A DNA stretch of 64,000 nucleotides from Symbiodinium natans (taxonomy: Eukaryota > Sar > Dinophyceae > Suessiales > Symbiodiniaceae): contig CAJNDS010002667.1 of NCBI GenBank assembly GCA_905221605.1, forward strand, positions 257,746 to 321,745, in the 5' to 3' direction. This document shows, piece after piece, positions 1-8,775 of this stretch. The translations under genes and the position numbers were made by a program. The notes under the pieces are model-generated. The model ran no database searches and was not told the DNA's origin. It worked only from the letters and a program-made list of their open reading frames with translations. Positions within the stretch are counted from its first letter, which is position 1; each line of letters starts with the position of its first letter.

Positions 1-460
1 AGGTAAAGCCTTCTGCTACTAGTGCCACTACTGAGGGTGGGACCTCAAGCCTATGAGGTCATTGCCTCAGCCTCTCACTAGAGGGTGGCACCTCTCGCTG
101 CTGCTAAGCTCCACCGAGCCCCACCAATCGCTCCTCTTCCCAACTGTGGGTGCGGATTGCCTCAAGTCCGCTTGCAAACTACCCTTCTCCCTTTCCTGTC
201 AGTAAGAGGGCATCCCTCCTGGTGCACAGCAAGGCATATACATTCTGCACTCAGAACCTGCGACCCCTCGGCCACAGGCACCAATTACCTGTACACATTG
301 GTTTGGCCCAGCTACAGGGTTGTCCGCCTGCTTCAGCTGAGAGGAAAGAACTGCCGTGACTGCTCAGCCTGCAGCCCTGTGGGCCCTGGGCAGTGAAGCC
401 CGCCACTTCACAGCCCGAGGATGCCACCTCCACACTCCTGGCGTCTGGCACTCCAGGACA
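1..460. other. Unassigned flank left of the DIRS-like element
   Basis: No convincing coding region. Short GAGGGTGG-type motifs occur here and again right of the element (about 11.77 kb and 12.76 kb), so this may be part of a host repeat that the element split. That is inference from short motifs only. Confidence 0.3.
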
Positions 461-727
461 TTATTTTCCAAACAAAAATGTTTCAAATGTATGAAAACAT
501 TTCCTGGCTGAAAGTACAGGACAGTCCATCGATGCTATGCTCATTCATTGGTGTTCCATGCACAGCAATGCAATTCACATGCACAGACTGCAATGACATG
601 CACCCTCACGCTAACAAGACTGAAGCTTCTGCACTGGCATCTTTTCCAAGGAAGGGGATTTGCTGCGTCTGCTTCCATCCGAGATCTGTCCTCTGCAGGT
701 GTGTGAGAAACGAAAGCTCCCTCTCTT
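461..727 (-). repeat. Terminal repeat B2 (outer 3' end of the DIRS-like element)
   Basis: A 267-bp sequence repeated at 1328-1594 with a constant offset of 867 bp. I noticed one substitution, near 666 versus 1533. Near its outer edge is a hairpin with stem AAATGTTT/AAACATTT. It marks the distal end of the element on the minus strand. Confidence 0.85.
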
Positions 728-1177
728 TGAGAAACGAAAGCTCCCCCGTGAAACACTACACAAAGTGCTGAAAGCAGAGTTCTCTGCTGCACTCAGCGGT
801 TCCGCCTAAGTGAGCGGCCTGTCAATGGTTGAGTTGAACAACGAAGTGCAGACCCGTTCCAAGGTGCGCCGGTAGATCGCTGAGGTTCGTGCTGTAAGGC
901 ACATGACGACCCTGCATTTCCAAGCGGAAACTGGAAGTACGCAAGTCATGCCCAGAGCGATGCCACACATCGTCAGCAACCGCAAACTTGACGTCGTCAA
1001 CTGTTCCTGTGGTCGCCACTCTACAAAGTACGACATCTACAACCGGCACATTGGTTACCATCACTGCCAGCCATTGGATCCTTGACTCTCTGTTCGTGTC
1101 TTCATCAAGACCCGCTGTTCCGGCATCACGTTTCATCCCAACTGCCAAATGTAAGGCACTATTGGAGTGGGTGGGTG
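728..1177. other. Spacer between repeats A2 and B2
   Basis: 450 bp that match neither the inner flank of A1 nor that of B1. No supported gene. In textbook split-direct-repeat elements A2 and B2 adjoin, so this may be an insertion or a lineage-specific part of the 3' terminus. Confidence 0.4.
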
Positions 1178-1327
1178 GGCAGAAAAATTTTTTCCCGACC
1201 CTCTCCACGAGGGTTGTGACTGAGAGGGCTGTGGCCTCTCTTCGTCTGAGCCGAAAAACTTTCTCATTCGGAGAATTCGAAAATTTTTCTCCGGAAAATA
1301 AAGGTTTGTACTTGCAGCACGATTACC
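1178..1327 (-). repeat. Terminal repeat A2 (internal copy)
   Basis: A 150-bp copy of the sequence at 11574-11724. It lies directly against B1, giving the B1-A2 junction expected of a circularised element. It is rich in inverted repeats: GAGAGG/CCTCTC around 1227-1245, and GGAGAA with TTCTCC around 1270-1292. Confidence 0.85.
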
Positions 1328-1594
1328 TTATTTTCCAAACAAAAATGTTTCAAATGTATGAAAACATTTCCTGGCTGAAAGTACAGGACAGTCCATCGAT
1401 GCTATGCTCATTCATTGGTGTTCCATGCACAGCAATGCAATTCACATGCACAGACTGCAATGACATGCACCCTCACGCTAACAAGACTGAAGCTTCTGCA
1501 CTGGCATCTTTTCCAAGGAAGGGGATTTGCTGTGTCTGCTTCCATCCGAGATCTGTCCTCTGCAGGTGTGTGAGAAACGAAAGCTCCCTCTCTT
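1328..1594 (-). repeat. Repeat B1 (internal copy)
   Basis: Copy of B2. It lies about 40 bp beyond the stop codon of the RT/RNase H gene, so it probably supplies the 3' untranslated region. It abuts A2 with no gap, as expected if the pair templates repair of the element ends. Confidence 0.85.
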
Positions 1595-1634
1595 GGTCGG
1601 GGAGAATGCAAGTCCCTTCCTTGGTCATGGGATT

Positions 1635-4600
1635 TCAGGCCCCGCGCCCGACGAGCGAGTTCACCAGCTTGGCCATTTCCGCAAGAAGCACCTGGTCTTG
1701 GAACCTGCAATTGTGTGGCAGCCCTGTAAAGTCAAGGCGAGACGGGGCGTCCGCCACATTGGATTTGCTCGGTACCCGAGCGTAGAACGGGATCATCTCA
1801 AGCTCCTGTTCTAACAATGCGCAAGCATTGCTCAAGAGGGTCAAAGCCTCTGAATCGCTGGTCAGCTTGAGGAGCGTTATGCGCGCCGCCTCATTGTCTA
1901 AGTAGCACATCACATGTTTCCCCCGCAGAAACTCTCGGGCTAGAATGAATAGCAGGAGAACAGCTATGCTTTCGAGCTCGTTGATGACTTTAGACTTTCC
2001 TTGCAGAAGTTTCTCAGCAAGGTCACGCGGCAGCACAATGCCAAACCAGCACAGGATGTGCCCCTCCTGATTGAACAGGACTGCTCCCAAGCCCATTTCG
2101 AGGCCTTGGAGTCCTTCTTGCGAGGCGTCCGTGAAAGCGTACACCGTCTCTGAGGTCTGGGCTCGCACTATCCTCGGCGACGCCTCGGCTATGTAGTGTC
2201 GTAGCCCCTGCAGTGCTGCGCAAAGGGAGGCTTGGTTTTGTCCCCTGACATATGTGGGCGCATTGATGATGTCAGAGATTCTTCTCATGAAGCCCTTCGG
2301 CAAGCGCCCAGAGAGTTGGCCCGCCACGAAGTGCAGCCTTCCCCTCAGTCGATTCCAGGTCTTAGGGCTTGAGGCTCCTTGCTCCTGAAAGGCTGCCAGG
2401 TCTTCGATGAGACTGTTGGTCCGCTCTGCTGTATTCTGGATTCTAATTATCTGCTTGCTGCTGTCTGTAAGGTCAAATTCGACCCCCAAAGATCTGAAGA
2501 CCTCCTGGAACGGCTGGGCCTTGTCTCCGTCTCTGTCAAACTCAAAGCCGAGCAAGTCTAGCAGAAAACATGCACTGGCCTCTGCGCTAGTTGCCAGCTG
2601 TCGTGTTGACAACAGTGTGAAGTCATCGTAAAAGGAGCTCCAAGGCAAGTGCCAAAACGTGTTTCCTATATGACAAATAGCCAGGCTGACCCTGATGAAT
2701 GCATGGACCGCCGCCACAGCACCGAATGGAAGGCAGAGAAGCCTAAAGAAGCGAACCTCCCCCGAATTGGGGTCCTTGACAGCCACGTAGGCCATGTTGA
2801 GTGCCTTTTCGGACAGTGGTAGTTGCCTATATGCTGATTTCAGGTCAATGGTTTTACCAAGCAGTCCTTGTCCTGCGTGCCTGAGGAACAATATGGCCGA
2901 CGCTGCAATTGTCTCGATGTCATGCAACTCGATCTTCCCCATGCTCCCGAATGCCTCGTTGATGTGGCTCTGGGACAGGTCGTCAATCGGCCTGACCTTG
3001 TTCCCTTGTTGGATCGCAAAACGTTTGCTGACTACAGCTCCTTGTGGCAAGTCCTGCTCTCGGAAAGGTCCTTCCGACCAGCCTTTTGATACTTCATCGA
3101 GACTTTTCTGCCACAGTTCTTCCAAGAACTGAGATGAGTCCTCAACTTCCTTGATGACCTGGTGGTTCGTCTCTTGCGTCAGTTGGGACAGGTCCTTCAG
3201 GGAGAGGAATGCTGGACGAAAGTCGGTGGACCAGCCCGCCGGAAGGTCTAAATGCCCGACAAGATCAAAACCCTGTGCCAGGTCGTCTGCCACTGCCTTG
3301 TCGGCGTAGTGGGACGCTTCTAGCATCTCTTTGAAGAGCAGTATTCTCTTGTTACGGAGGCTGCTGCGGATGTGCTCGGGCAGCTTGGCTTTGAAGTCGT
3401 CTTCAGCTAACTGCAGCTCCTGGGCTCGCTGGAGCCATCTCCGTGACTGCGCGGCTCGAGTCTCAATCACCTTGGTTGCAGGCTGTTTAGAACAAGCCAA
3501 AATTGCCCTCCGCAGGGCCGGTGGCACCCCGAGACACAGGTGTCGGGGGTGGCCGGCCAGTCGGGCTTTCGCCACGAATTCCTGTGGGTTCCACGGGACT
3601 TCCACCAGCACATCCGTCGCAGAAGACAGTAGGGGCGTCACTCTCAGCGCCGGGGCTCCTGGCGCCTTGAAGCCCGGGATCCTGTCCGGTGCCAACCACT
3701 GTGTAGTCTGGAGAGTACTACGGAGCTGGCCGGGCACTGTCCATCTGATTCGTCTGCGAAATTCGGGGATAACCTGAAACGATGCAGCCCTTTTGGTCTT
3801 CGCCTGTGTCGTTACCACCCTGGCTCCTGAGGAGTTTGCGGGATCTGCCTCCAAGAGATTCAGACCATCCCGACAGCCCTTCTGTGTCAGATGTTGCAGC
3901 AGCAGGGAAACAAAGTGCTTACAAAACTGGTGTGGATACGCAGTCTCAAGCTTTGTTGCGAGAACTCCCTCCTGCACTTTCCAGGGCAGGTGCTCGTGGG
4001 ATCCATCACACGTAACAGCCAGGCCTGTGATGAGGTCGCTGTTGCACAGCAGGGCCGTCCGCTTCAATCTCGAACCTCCCATCATGCAAAAGTCGCACTG
4101 GACCACGATCGCCTGTTCACTCCTGAGGATGTGTTCAATGGCGCTGCAATGCCAAAAGAAACTGCGATAGGGGTTCTCTATGATTACCACAATGTCATTT
4201 TCGCAGCAGAAGTCCCAGATTCGGGCCGTGAGCCGGTAAAGCTCGTTAGCCTTTGCCACCCTTTCTGCATCGCTTGGGCCAAGGCCTGGGAGCCCTTCCG
4301 GGCACTCCACTGACCGTAAAGGACGCGGCTCGTCCTCCCCCGGAAACGGGATTTCCCTGGCCCTGCTGGATGTGCCGCAGGGCGGCGCCAGCCATACGGC
4401 GGCCAGTCCTGGAGAACCCAGCCATTTCCACAGAAGACCTTGGTGCGACAACAGGAGCAAGTCCAGCTGTATGATCTTGCCCTTGCGCCTCGGCATGCGG
4501 ACATTGTCTACTCCGACTGACCGCTTGAGGCCGGCTGAAGCAGCTGCCGAGGTAATCCCGGCCGACCCCGCGAAAATTTCCAAAACCCAACACTCCTGTA

Positions 4601-4868
4601 TGGTCTGGGGCGCAGTACATTGCGCTTGTCCAGACCTCTGCGCGCCGTGATGACTCGCCTGAGGTGAAAATGCAGAAGCCTCGGCTGGAGGCTTGAAAAA
4701 TTGTGGGATTGGCTCAGCCACCCGCTTGAGCGGGGGCTGCTTCTCTTGCCCTTTCGCAAAAGCAGCAGGGCACGAGTCCTTGCAGCTCTCTTCGGGCCTG
4801 TCCTCCTCAGAAGCGGGAAAATTGTTCTGTTCACAAAATTGGGCCGAACTGTCTCCACTCTCCCCCAT
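1635..4868 (-). CDS. Methyltransferase-like / reverse transcriptase / RNase H fusion protein
   Basis: 1077 residues from an ATG at 4868. Residues about 92-325 resemble a Rossmann-type C5-cytosine methyltransferase. A motif-I-like LEIFAGSAGITSAAASAG lies at 96-113, a Pro-Cys motif APPCGTSSRARE at 161-172, ENPYRSFFW at 231-239, and a late motif ending YPHQFCKHF near 311-319. Residues about 600-800 are a reverse transcriptase: TIDLKSAYRQL holds the first Asp (675), LPFG is at 713-716, and FYDDF holds the Asp pair at 748-749. Residues 905-1045 are RNase H with all four acidic residues: D914 in FTDAS, E965 in NELES, D991 in YLDNEAA, D1040 in VADAPSR. No stop or frameshift, so it looks functional. 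In DIRS elements known to me a methyltransferase, when present, follows RNase H and is of the Dam (DPPY) type. Here it is N-terminal and Dcm-like. It would make cDNA, with a possible DNA-modifying role. Confidence 0.88.
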   Translation of the reverse strand: MGESGDSSAQFCEQNNFPASEEDRPEESCKDSCPAAFAKGQEKQPPLKRVAEPIPQFFKPPAEASAFSPQASHHGAQRSGQAQCTAPQTIQECWVLEIFAGSAGITSAAASAGLKRSVGVDNVRMPRRKGKIIQLDLLLLSHQGLLWKWLGSPGLAAVWLAPPCGTSSRAREIPFPGEDEPRPLRSVECPEGLPGLGPSDAERVAKANELYRLTARIWDFCCENDIVVIIENPYRSFFWHCSAIEHILRSEQAIVVQCDFCMMGGSRLKRTALLCNSDLITGLAVTCDGSHEHLPWKVQEGVLATKLETAYPHQFCKHFVSLLLQHLTQKGCRDGLNLLEADPANSSGARVVTTQAKTKRAASFQVIPEFRRRIRWTVPGQLRSTLQTTQWLAPDRIPGFKAPGAPALRVTPLLSSATDVLVEVPWNPQEFVAKARLAGHPRHLCLGVPPALRRAILACSKQPATKVIETRAAQSRRWLQRAQELQLAEDDFKAKLPEHIRSSLRNKRILLFKEMLEASHYADKAVADDLAQGFDLVGHLDLPAGWSTDFRPAFLSLKDLSQLTQETNHQVIKEVEDSSQFLEELWQKSLDEVSKGWSEGPFREQDLPQGAVVSKRFAIQQGNKVRPIDDLSQSHINEAFGSMGKIELHDIETIAASAILFLRHAGQGLLGKTIDLKSAYRQLPLSEKALNMAYVAVKDPNSGEVRFFRLLCLPFGAVAAVHAFIRVSLAICHIGNTFWHLPWSSFYDDFTLLSTRQLATSAEASACFLLDLLGFEFDRDGDKAQPFQEVFRSLGVEFDLTDSSKQIIRIQNTAERTNSLIEDLAAFQEQGASSPKTWNRLRGRLHFVAGQLSGRLPKGFMRRISDIINAPTYVRGQNQASLCAALQGLRHYIAEASPRIVRAQTSETVYAFTDASQEGLQGLEMGLGAVLFNQEGHILCWFGIVLPRDLAEKLLQGKSKVINELESIAVLLLFILAREFLRGKHVMCYLDNEAARITLLKLTSDSEALTLLSNACALLEQELEMIPFYARVPSKSNVADAPSRLDFTGLPHNCRFQDQVLLAEMAKLVNSLVGRGA

Positions 4869-4985
4869 GGCTGTTTCTGCTCTTACCGCGCACGCTTGTG
4901 CGCGACGCGCGGTCAGAGCAGCTCGAGACGCCTGGTCCAGCGCAGAAGCGCTGTCATTCGACGTCCCTTGCAGCGGGGCGTTCTT

Positions 4986-6332
4986 TCAGGCTACCTGGCC
5001 TGAATGCTTGTGCTCAGAAAAGGGATGCTTCCGGAAGCAACCTGGGTGACAACACACATGTCTGCCACGTGCACATCTGCCCCCCAAGGGGGCGTCCTTG
5101 CACTGTCCTAGGTTGAAGCCAAAACAAAGAGGCTCTCCTTGCTCGTCGTTCGGCACTCCGCCTCGCAAGGCGGCCGGCATGGGGGTCTCCCCCTTGCCTC
5201 CTTGCAAGACAAGGGACTTGTTCGGAAAGCCTCCCTTGCCACCGTCAAATTTGCCCTTTGTGGGGAGGCGGGCCCCCTTGAGGCCTGATTTGCCTCCCTG
5301 GCCCTTGTCTCCTTTGTCGGTCCTCTGATATTTCCATTGTCCATACCCTTTTCCATCGCCCCAGCGCTTGGGGCCCTTGCCAGCGCCTTTGCCTCCTCTA
5401 TCTGGGAACCCTTCCACACGAGGTGTCGGCATGAAGTGGAAATTGACTGCAACCGTGTTGGTGGCTTCCAAAAAGACTTGATCTAAGCACCGGGCGTCCG
5501 CGAGCGGCGCGTTCGCCGCTGCCCTTGTCAGGGTCGGCTGTTTGCTGCCAAGCTCCATCCACAAGGCTCGATCTGCTCGCAGGACCTGCTGCAGCGTCGG
5601 ACGGTTGAAGCCTGGGGGCGGTGGGGTCTGCAAGGTAGCAAAGGCCTTCTGAAGCCATTTCTCGTGCACCTTGAAACTCAAAATGCCAACGAGGTCGTAG
5701 GCCAGACCCCGTCTTTGCAGCGCCCTGTAAGTCGCCATGTCTGACCCCAACTGGGCCTCTACTTTAGAGGATTTGTCTTGAACCGAGAGGCCATCCCCCG
5801 AAGCATCCAGCACAAGTTCCTTGGTTGGCTTGCCTTGCGCCAATTCCTGGCGACGCGTGGGGATCTTGCTCGGGTGCAGGTATTTCAGCGACCCTTGCTC
5901 TACCTGTGTCGACACGGCATCATATACTGAAAAGGCGGGCTCCAAGTCATGCTCAATCGAGAGTCCGCCCAGCCTTTGAGCCTGCAATTCCAGGCGCTGG
6001 GCTCTCTCAGCTCCTGGCAGCTTACGTAGGACTGAGTCCGGCTGCTGTTCCACGGTTGCCTTCAAGTTTGCCAAGCTCATGGTCTGGCACTCGAACAAGA
6101 GCCTCTTGACAACTGTCATCTGTGCAAGAGTGGGGTTGTTCTGCCCCAGACTCGTACATAGAGTGGAGACCTCCCTATCTGTGAGAGGTTGACCCGGTTG
6201 AGTGGCGGCATAGGCTGCCATGGACACCGTCTTGACCCCTCCAGCTATGAATTTGTCCAAGAGTGGCTGCTCCATTCCGATCTTGCGAGCATGTTGCTCG
6301 AAGAAAGGCTGACTATCCGCTGCGTTTGCCAT
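4986..6332 (-). CDS. Gag-like protein with CCCH-type zinc finger
   Basis: 448 residues from the ATG at 6332, chosen because upstream in-frame sequence overlaps the recombinase gene; the open frame itself runs up to about 6599. The N-terminal half is helical and Gln/Leu-rich. The C-terminal third is basic and Gly/Lys/Trp/Tyr-rich. The last ~45 residues (403-448) hold a Cys/His cluster beginning CFGFNLGQC, followed by CARGRHVC and CHPGC, consistent with a CCCH zinc finger for RNA. It lies 117 bp upstream of the RT fusion gene and 110 bp downstream of the recombinase stop. A nucleocapsid/gag role is inferred from position and the zinc finger; there is no capsid fold I can identify by eye. Confidence 0.65.
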   Translation of the reverse strand: MANAADSQPFFEQHARKIGMEQPLLDKFIAGGVKTVSMAAYAATQPGQPLTDREVSTLCTSLGQNNPTLAQMTVVKRLLFECQTMSLANLKATVEQQPDSVLRKLPGAERAQRLELQAQRLGGLSIEHDLEPAFSVYDAVSTQVEQGSLKYLHPSKIPTRRQELAQGKPTKELVLDASGDGLSVQDKSSKVEAQLGSDMATYRALQRRGLAYDLVGILSFKVHEKWLQKAFATLQTPPPPGFNRPTLQQVLRADRALWMELGSKQPTLTRAAANAPLADARCLDQVFLEATNTVAVNFHFMPTPRVEGFPDRGGKGAGKGPKRWGDGKGYGQWKYQRTDKGDKGQGGKSGLKGARLPTKGKFDGGKGGFPNKSLVLQGGKGETPMPAALRGGVPNDEQGEPLCFGFNLGQCKDAPLGGRCARGRHVCCHPGCFRKHPFSEHKHSGQVA

Positions 6333-6442
6333 ATTTAGGGCGTGGGGCCAAAACTGCAACTTGCAAGAGATAGAGAGAGTTGGTACAAAGGGATGGTATC
6401 GCATAGCACACAAACCGGCCAACAACAGCGTCACCCCCCTCT

Positions 6443-8647
6443 TTACTCCTGAAAACAACGGCTGCACTGTAGCCACTTCGCTGAGGGCTTCTCCATTTCT
6501 ACGAAATTGACGCTTATCCACTTGCCACATTTCAGCGTCGTCTGACCTACTTTGTACAGATGTAACATGGTAGACTTCTTGTTCTGGATCGCGCTCCAAC
6601 CCTCCGGTAGGCTCAGGGTCGAAGCTGGTTCCTCCTTTTCTTCCGACGAGGCTCCATCAGAGGTTTCCTCGGAGGACCCGTCTGCTGATGTGGTGGGCGA
6701 GATCTCTGCCTCCTCGTCATCATCTGCACCTTGTGTGTCGTCCTTATCGAACAACGCCTCGCAAAGCCCAGAAGTCACGGTAGCCAACCTGTCTAATTCC
6801 TCGCTTTCTTTCGAGGGGGATTCGTCTCCTTCCGCTACCGACGGCGCCGATGCTTCCAAGACAGGCATGGCACTTGGCGACTCAAAAACCTTCCCTTGCG
6901 AGGAGCAAAGCGGTCCAACCCCCAGGAAATCGTCCTCAAAGCCTTCCACTGTAGCTGGCAAAGGCTCATGCGTGCTTTCGGAGTTCGCGGGCAGCCCATC
7001 TAAGCTGCCTGCCTTGCTGATCGGCAACCAGGACCCGATGTCAACAGACGCACCTGCTTCTGATCCTTGGGCACGGGCAAAGTATCCGCTTCGAGTAGCG
7101 TCCGGGCAAAACGAGCCCTCCCGCACCTGCTTTAGCATTTCCTCTAGCTGCCGGAGGGGGCCACTAAGGGCGTCTCTTGAGTAAGCTAATGTACTCAACG
7201 CTCCAGTAGAATGATGTGCTAAGAGTGTCTGTGTTTCGCCCACAATGCCGTATTTGCTCAACCAGCCCAGGGCAGTGTGCTTCAAGGAATGTGTGGTAAC
7301 CCTCGCTGTTGAGGGGTCGCGGTTCCTTAGCAGTCCCGTCAGCCAGTTGGAGGCCTCGGCGGAGTCGATGGACCTCTGTAGCCAGGCACCGTCTGGGGCG
7401 GTGGCCGGTAGTAAAGGGCCTACAGGGGTCTTCGAGAGCACGATCCCTGCTTCGGCAGCCACTTTCTGCCATTCTTTGGCCCAAACCACCGTCGGGTGGA
7501 CCCCCCGAACTGGAGCCACCAGGGGCATGAACAACGAGAGTTTCTTCTTCTTGTTGGACTGTTTCACCTCCCTGGCCCTGCCCTCCAGAAAACCACAGAT
7601 TTCGGGGCCAATTTCCAGAAAATCGAACTCCAAGGATCGCACGTGCCTGATGTCCGACCAACGGTTCCTGCTGAAAATCTGAAACAGGAATACCCCTGCT
7701 GCAAATCGATCGACAATGTGGAGCTCAGCGTTCCAAACACATTCTTCCAGAAACCTAACTTCAAGCACTGTTAGGTCCCGGGCTTGATGTGTGGGCTCGT
7801 GCTCGCCTGCCACTCGGTCGGCCAAGCCTTGGACCCTGGGGGAGATGGAATTCTCCACATTTGGAATGGAAAGCACAAACTTCACAAACTTCAACGCTTG
7901 TACCACGCTCTGAGGTGCCAGCTTGCCCTTCTTCCTGTGGGATATCTCTCTGCAGAACTTGTACACTGCTTCCTCTGATGGGAGAAGGGGTTCCTCCACA
8001 GAGGTCCCTTGCACATCGGCCTGTTTTTGAAGCCAACGAAACAATCTCAACAAGGTTGATGCACGCTTCTGGATTGTGTGTGGTGATTTCGATCCAAACA
8101 TGTCACGAAGGGACAACATCTTCTCTTCTTCGTCCAATTCCTGTAATGTCTTGGCAAAAGTGGTGGACGGGGAGGCCTCGAACAGCTGTTTCCACATCTG
8201 CATGTTTTTCAACCACATGCCTGCAACAGCCTCCTCAAAAGGCTCATCTTTCTTTTTGCACTTGATCACTTTGCTGAAAACATTGGCTCCCGGTGAGGAG
8301 CTGAAGACACCTGTGATTGGCGTCTTGTCTTTGTCTTGCAAAACGCTGGGACCTGGTGTAGACGATAGTTCGGCTTCATCCACATTGACAAGAACCTTGG
8401 GCTCTGGCCAGTCCAGTGACACCACTGGTCTAGGTGCGAAGATGTCCCTGAAAATTCCTTGTTCCCAGGGGAGCTGCACATTCGGTGGTCCTGCGGAAAT
8501 CAGGACCTGAGCAACACGATGCTGGTTAACTTCTTGGCCTTCCGACTCGCTGTGAGAAGGCACCTCCGATGCTCTTAGATGACCAGCCATCTGGGGCTTG
8601 AACCAAAACTGACCCAAAACTCCCGATACCCGCATGAAAAGAAACAT
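6443..8647 (-). CDS. Tyrosine recombinase (DIRS-type integrase)
   Basis: About 734 residues from the first in-frame ATG (8647); the open frame extends to 8686. Counting from that upstream edge, the catalytic domain covers residues about 300-520. It shows a first Arg in SRNRWSDIRHV (342), a His-x-x-Lys box THSLKHT (H466, K469), a second His in LLAHHSTG (491/492) and the nucleophile Tyr in LAYSRD (502). The core-binding-like helical region is about 200-300. The usual box is H-x-x-R; Lys replaces Arg here. The C-terminal ~220 residues are acidic and Ser-rich. It would insert the circular or linear cDNA by strand exchange. In this element it precedes gag and RT. Confidence 0.82.
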   Translation of the reverse strand: MFLFMRVSGVLGQFWFKPQMAGHLRASEVPSHSESEGQEVNQHRVAQVLISAGPPNVQLPWEQGIFRDIFAPRPVVSLDWPEPKVLVNVDEAELSSTPGPSVLQDKDKTPITGVFSSSPGANVFSKVIKCKKKDEPFEEAVAGMWLKNMQMWKQLFEASPSTTFAKTLQELDEEEKMLSLRDMFGSKSPHTIQKRASTLLRLFRWLQKQADVQGTSVEEPLLPSEEAVYKFCREISHRKKGKLAPQSVVQALKFVKFVLSIPNVENSISPRVQGLADRVAGEHEPTHQARDLTVLEVRFLEECVWNAELHIVDRFAAGVFLFQIFSRNRWSDIRHVRSLEFDFLEIGPEICGFLEGRAREVKQSNKKKKLSLFMPLVAPVRGVHPTVVWAKEWQKVAAEAGIVLSKTPVGPLLPATAPDGAWLQRSIDSAEASNWLTGLLRNRDPSTARVTTHSLKHTALGWLSKYGIVGETQTLLAHHSTGALSTLAYSRDALSGPLRQLEEMLKQVREGSFCPDATRSGYFARAQGSEAGASVDIGSWLPISKAGSLDGLPANSESTHEPLPATVEGFEDDFLGVGPLCSSQGKVFESPSAMPVLEASAPSVAEGDESPSKESEELDRLATVTSGLCEALFDKDDTQGADDDEEAEISPTTSADGSSEETSDGASSEEKEEPASTLSLPEGWSAIQNKKSTMLHLYKVGQTTLKCGKWISVNFVEMEKPSAKWLQCSRCFQE

Positions 8648-8775
8648 GTGATGAGGACAGAATTTCTGTTGCAAACATGATGACAAATCGAAAGTCCACT
8701 CGCCCTGTCAGAACGGGAGACTCTTTTATTGCTCCCGACGAGCTTATATCGAGGCTCGGTGTTTCGGCTCTTGGC

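Noticed and set aside
988-1785. 265-codon plus-strand frame across the A2-B1 repeats
   Set aside because: It spans terminal repeats and runs antisense to the end of the RT gene. The repeated segment also gives the frame at 421-771.
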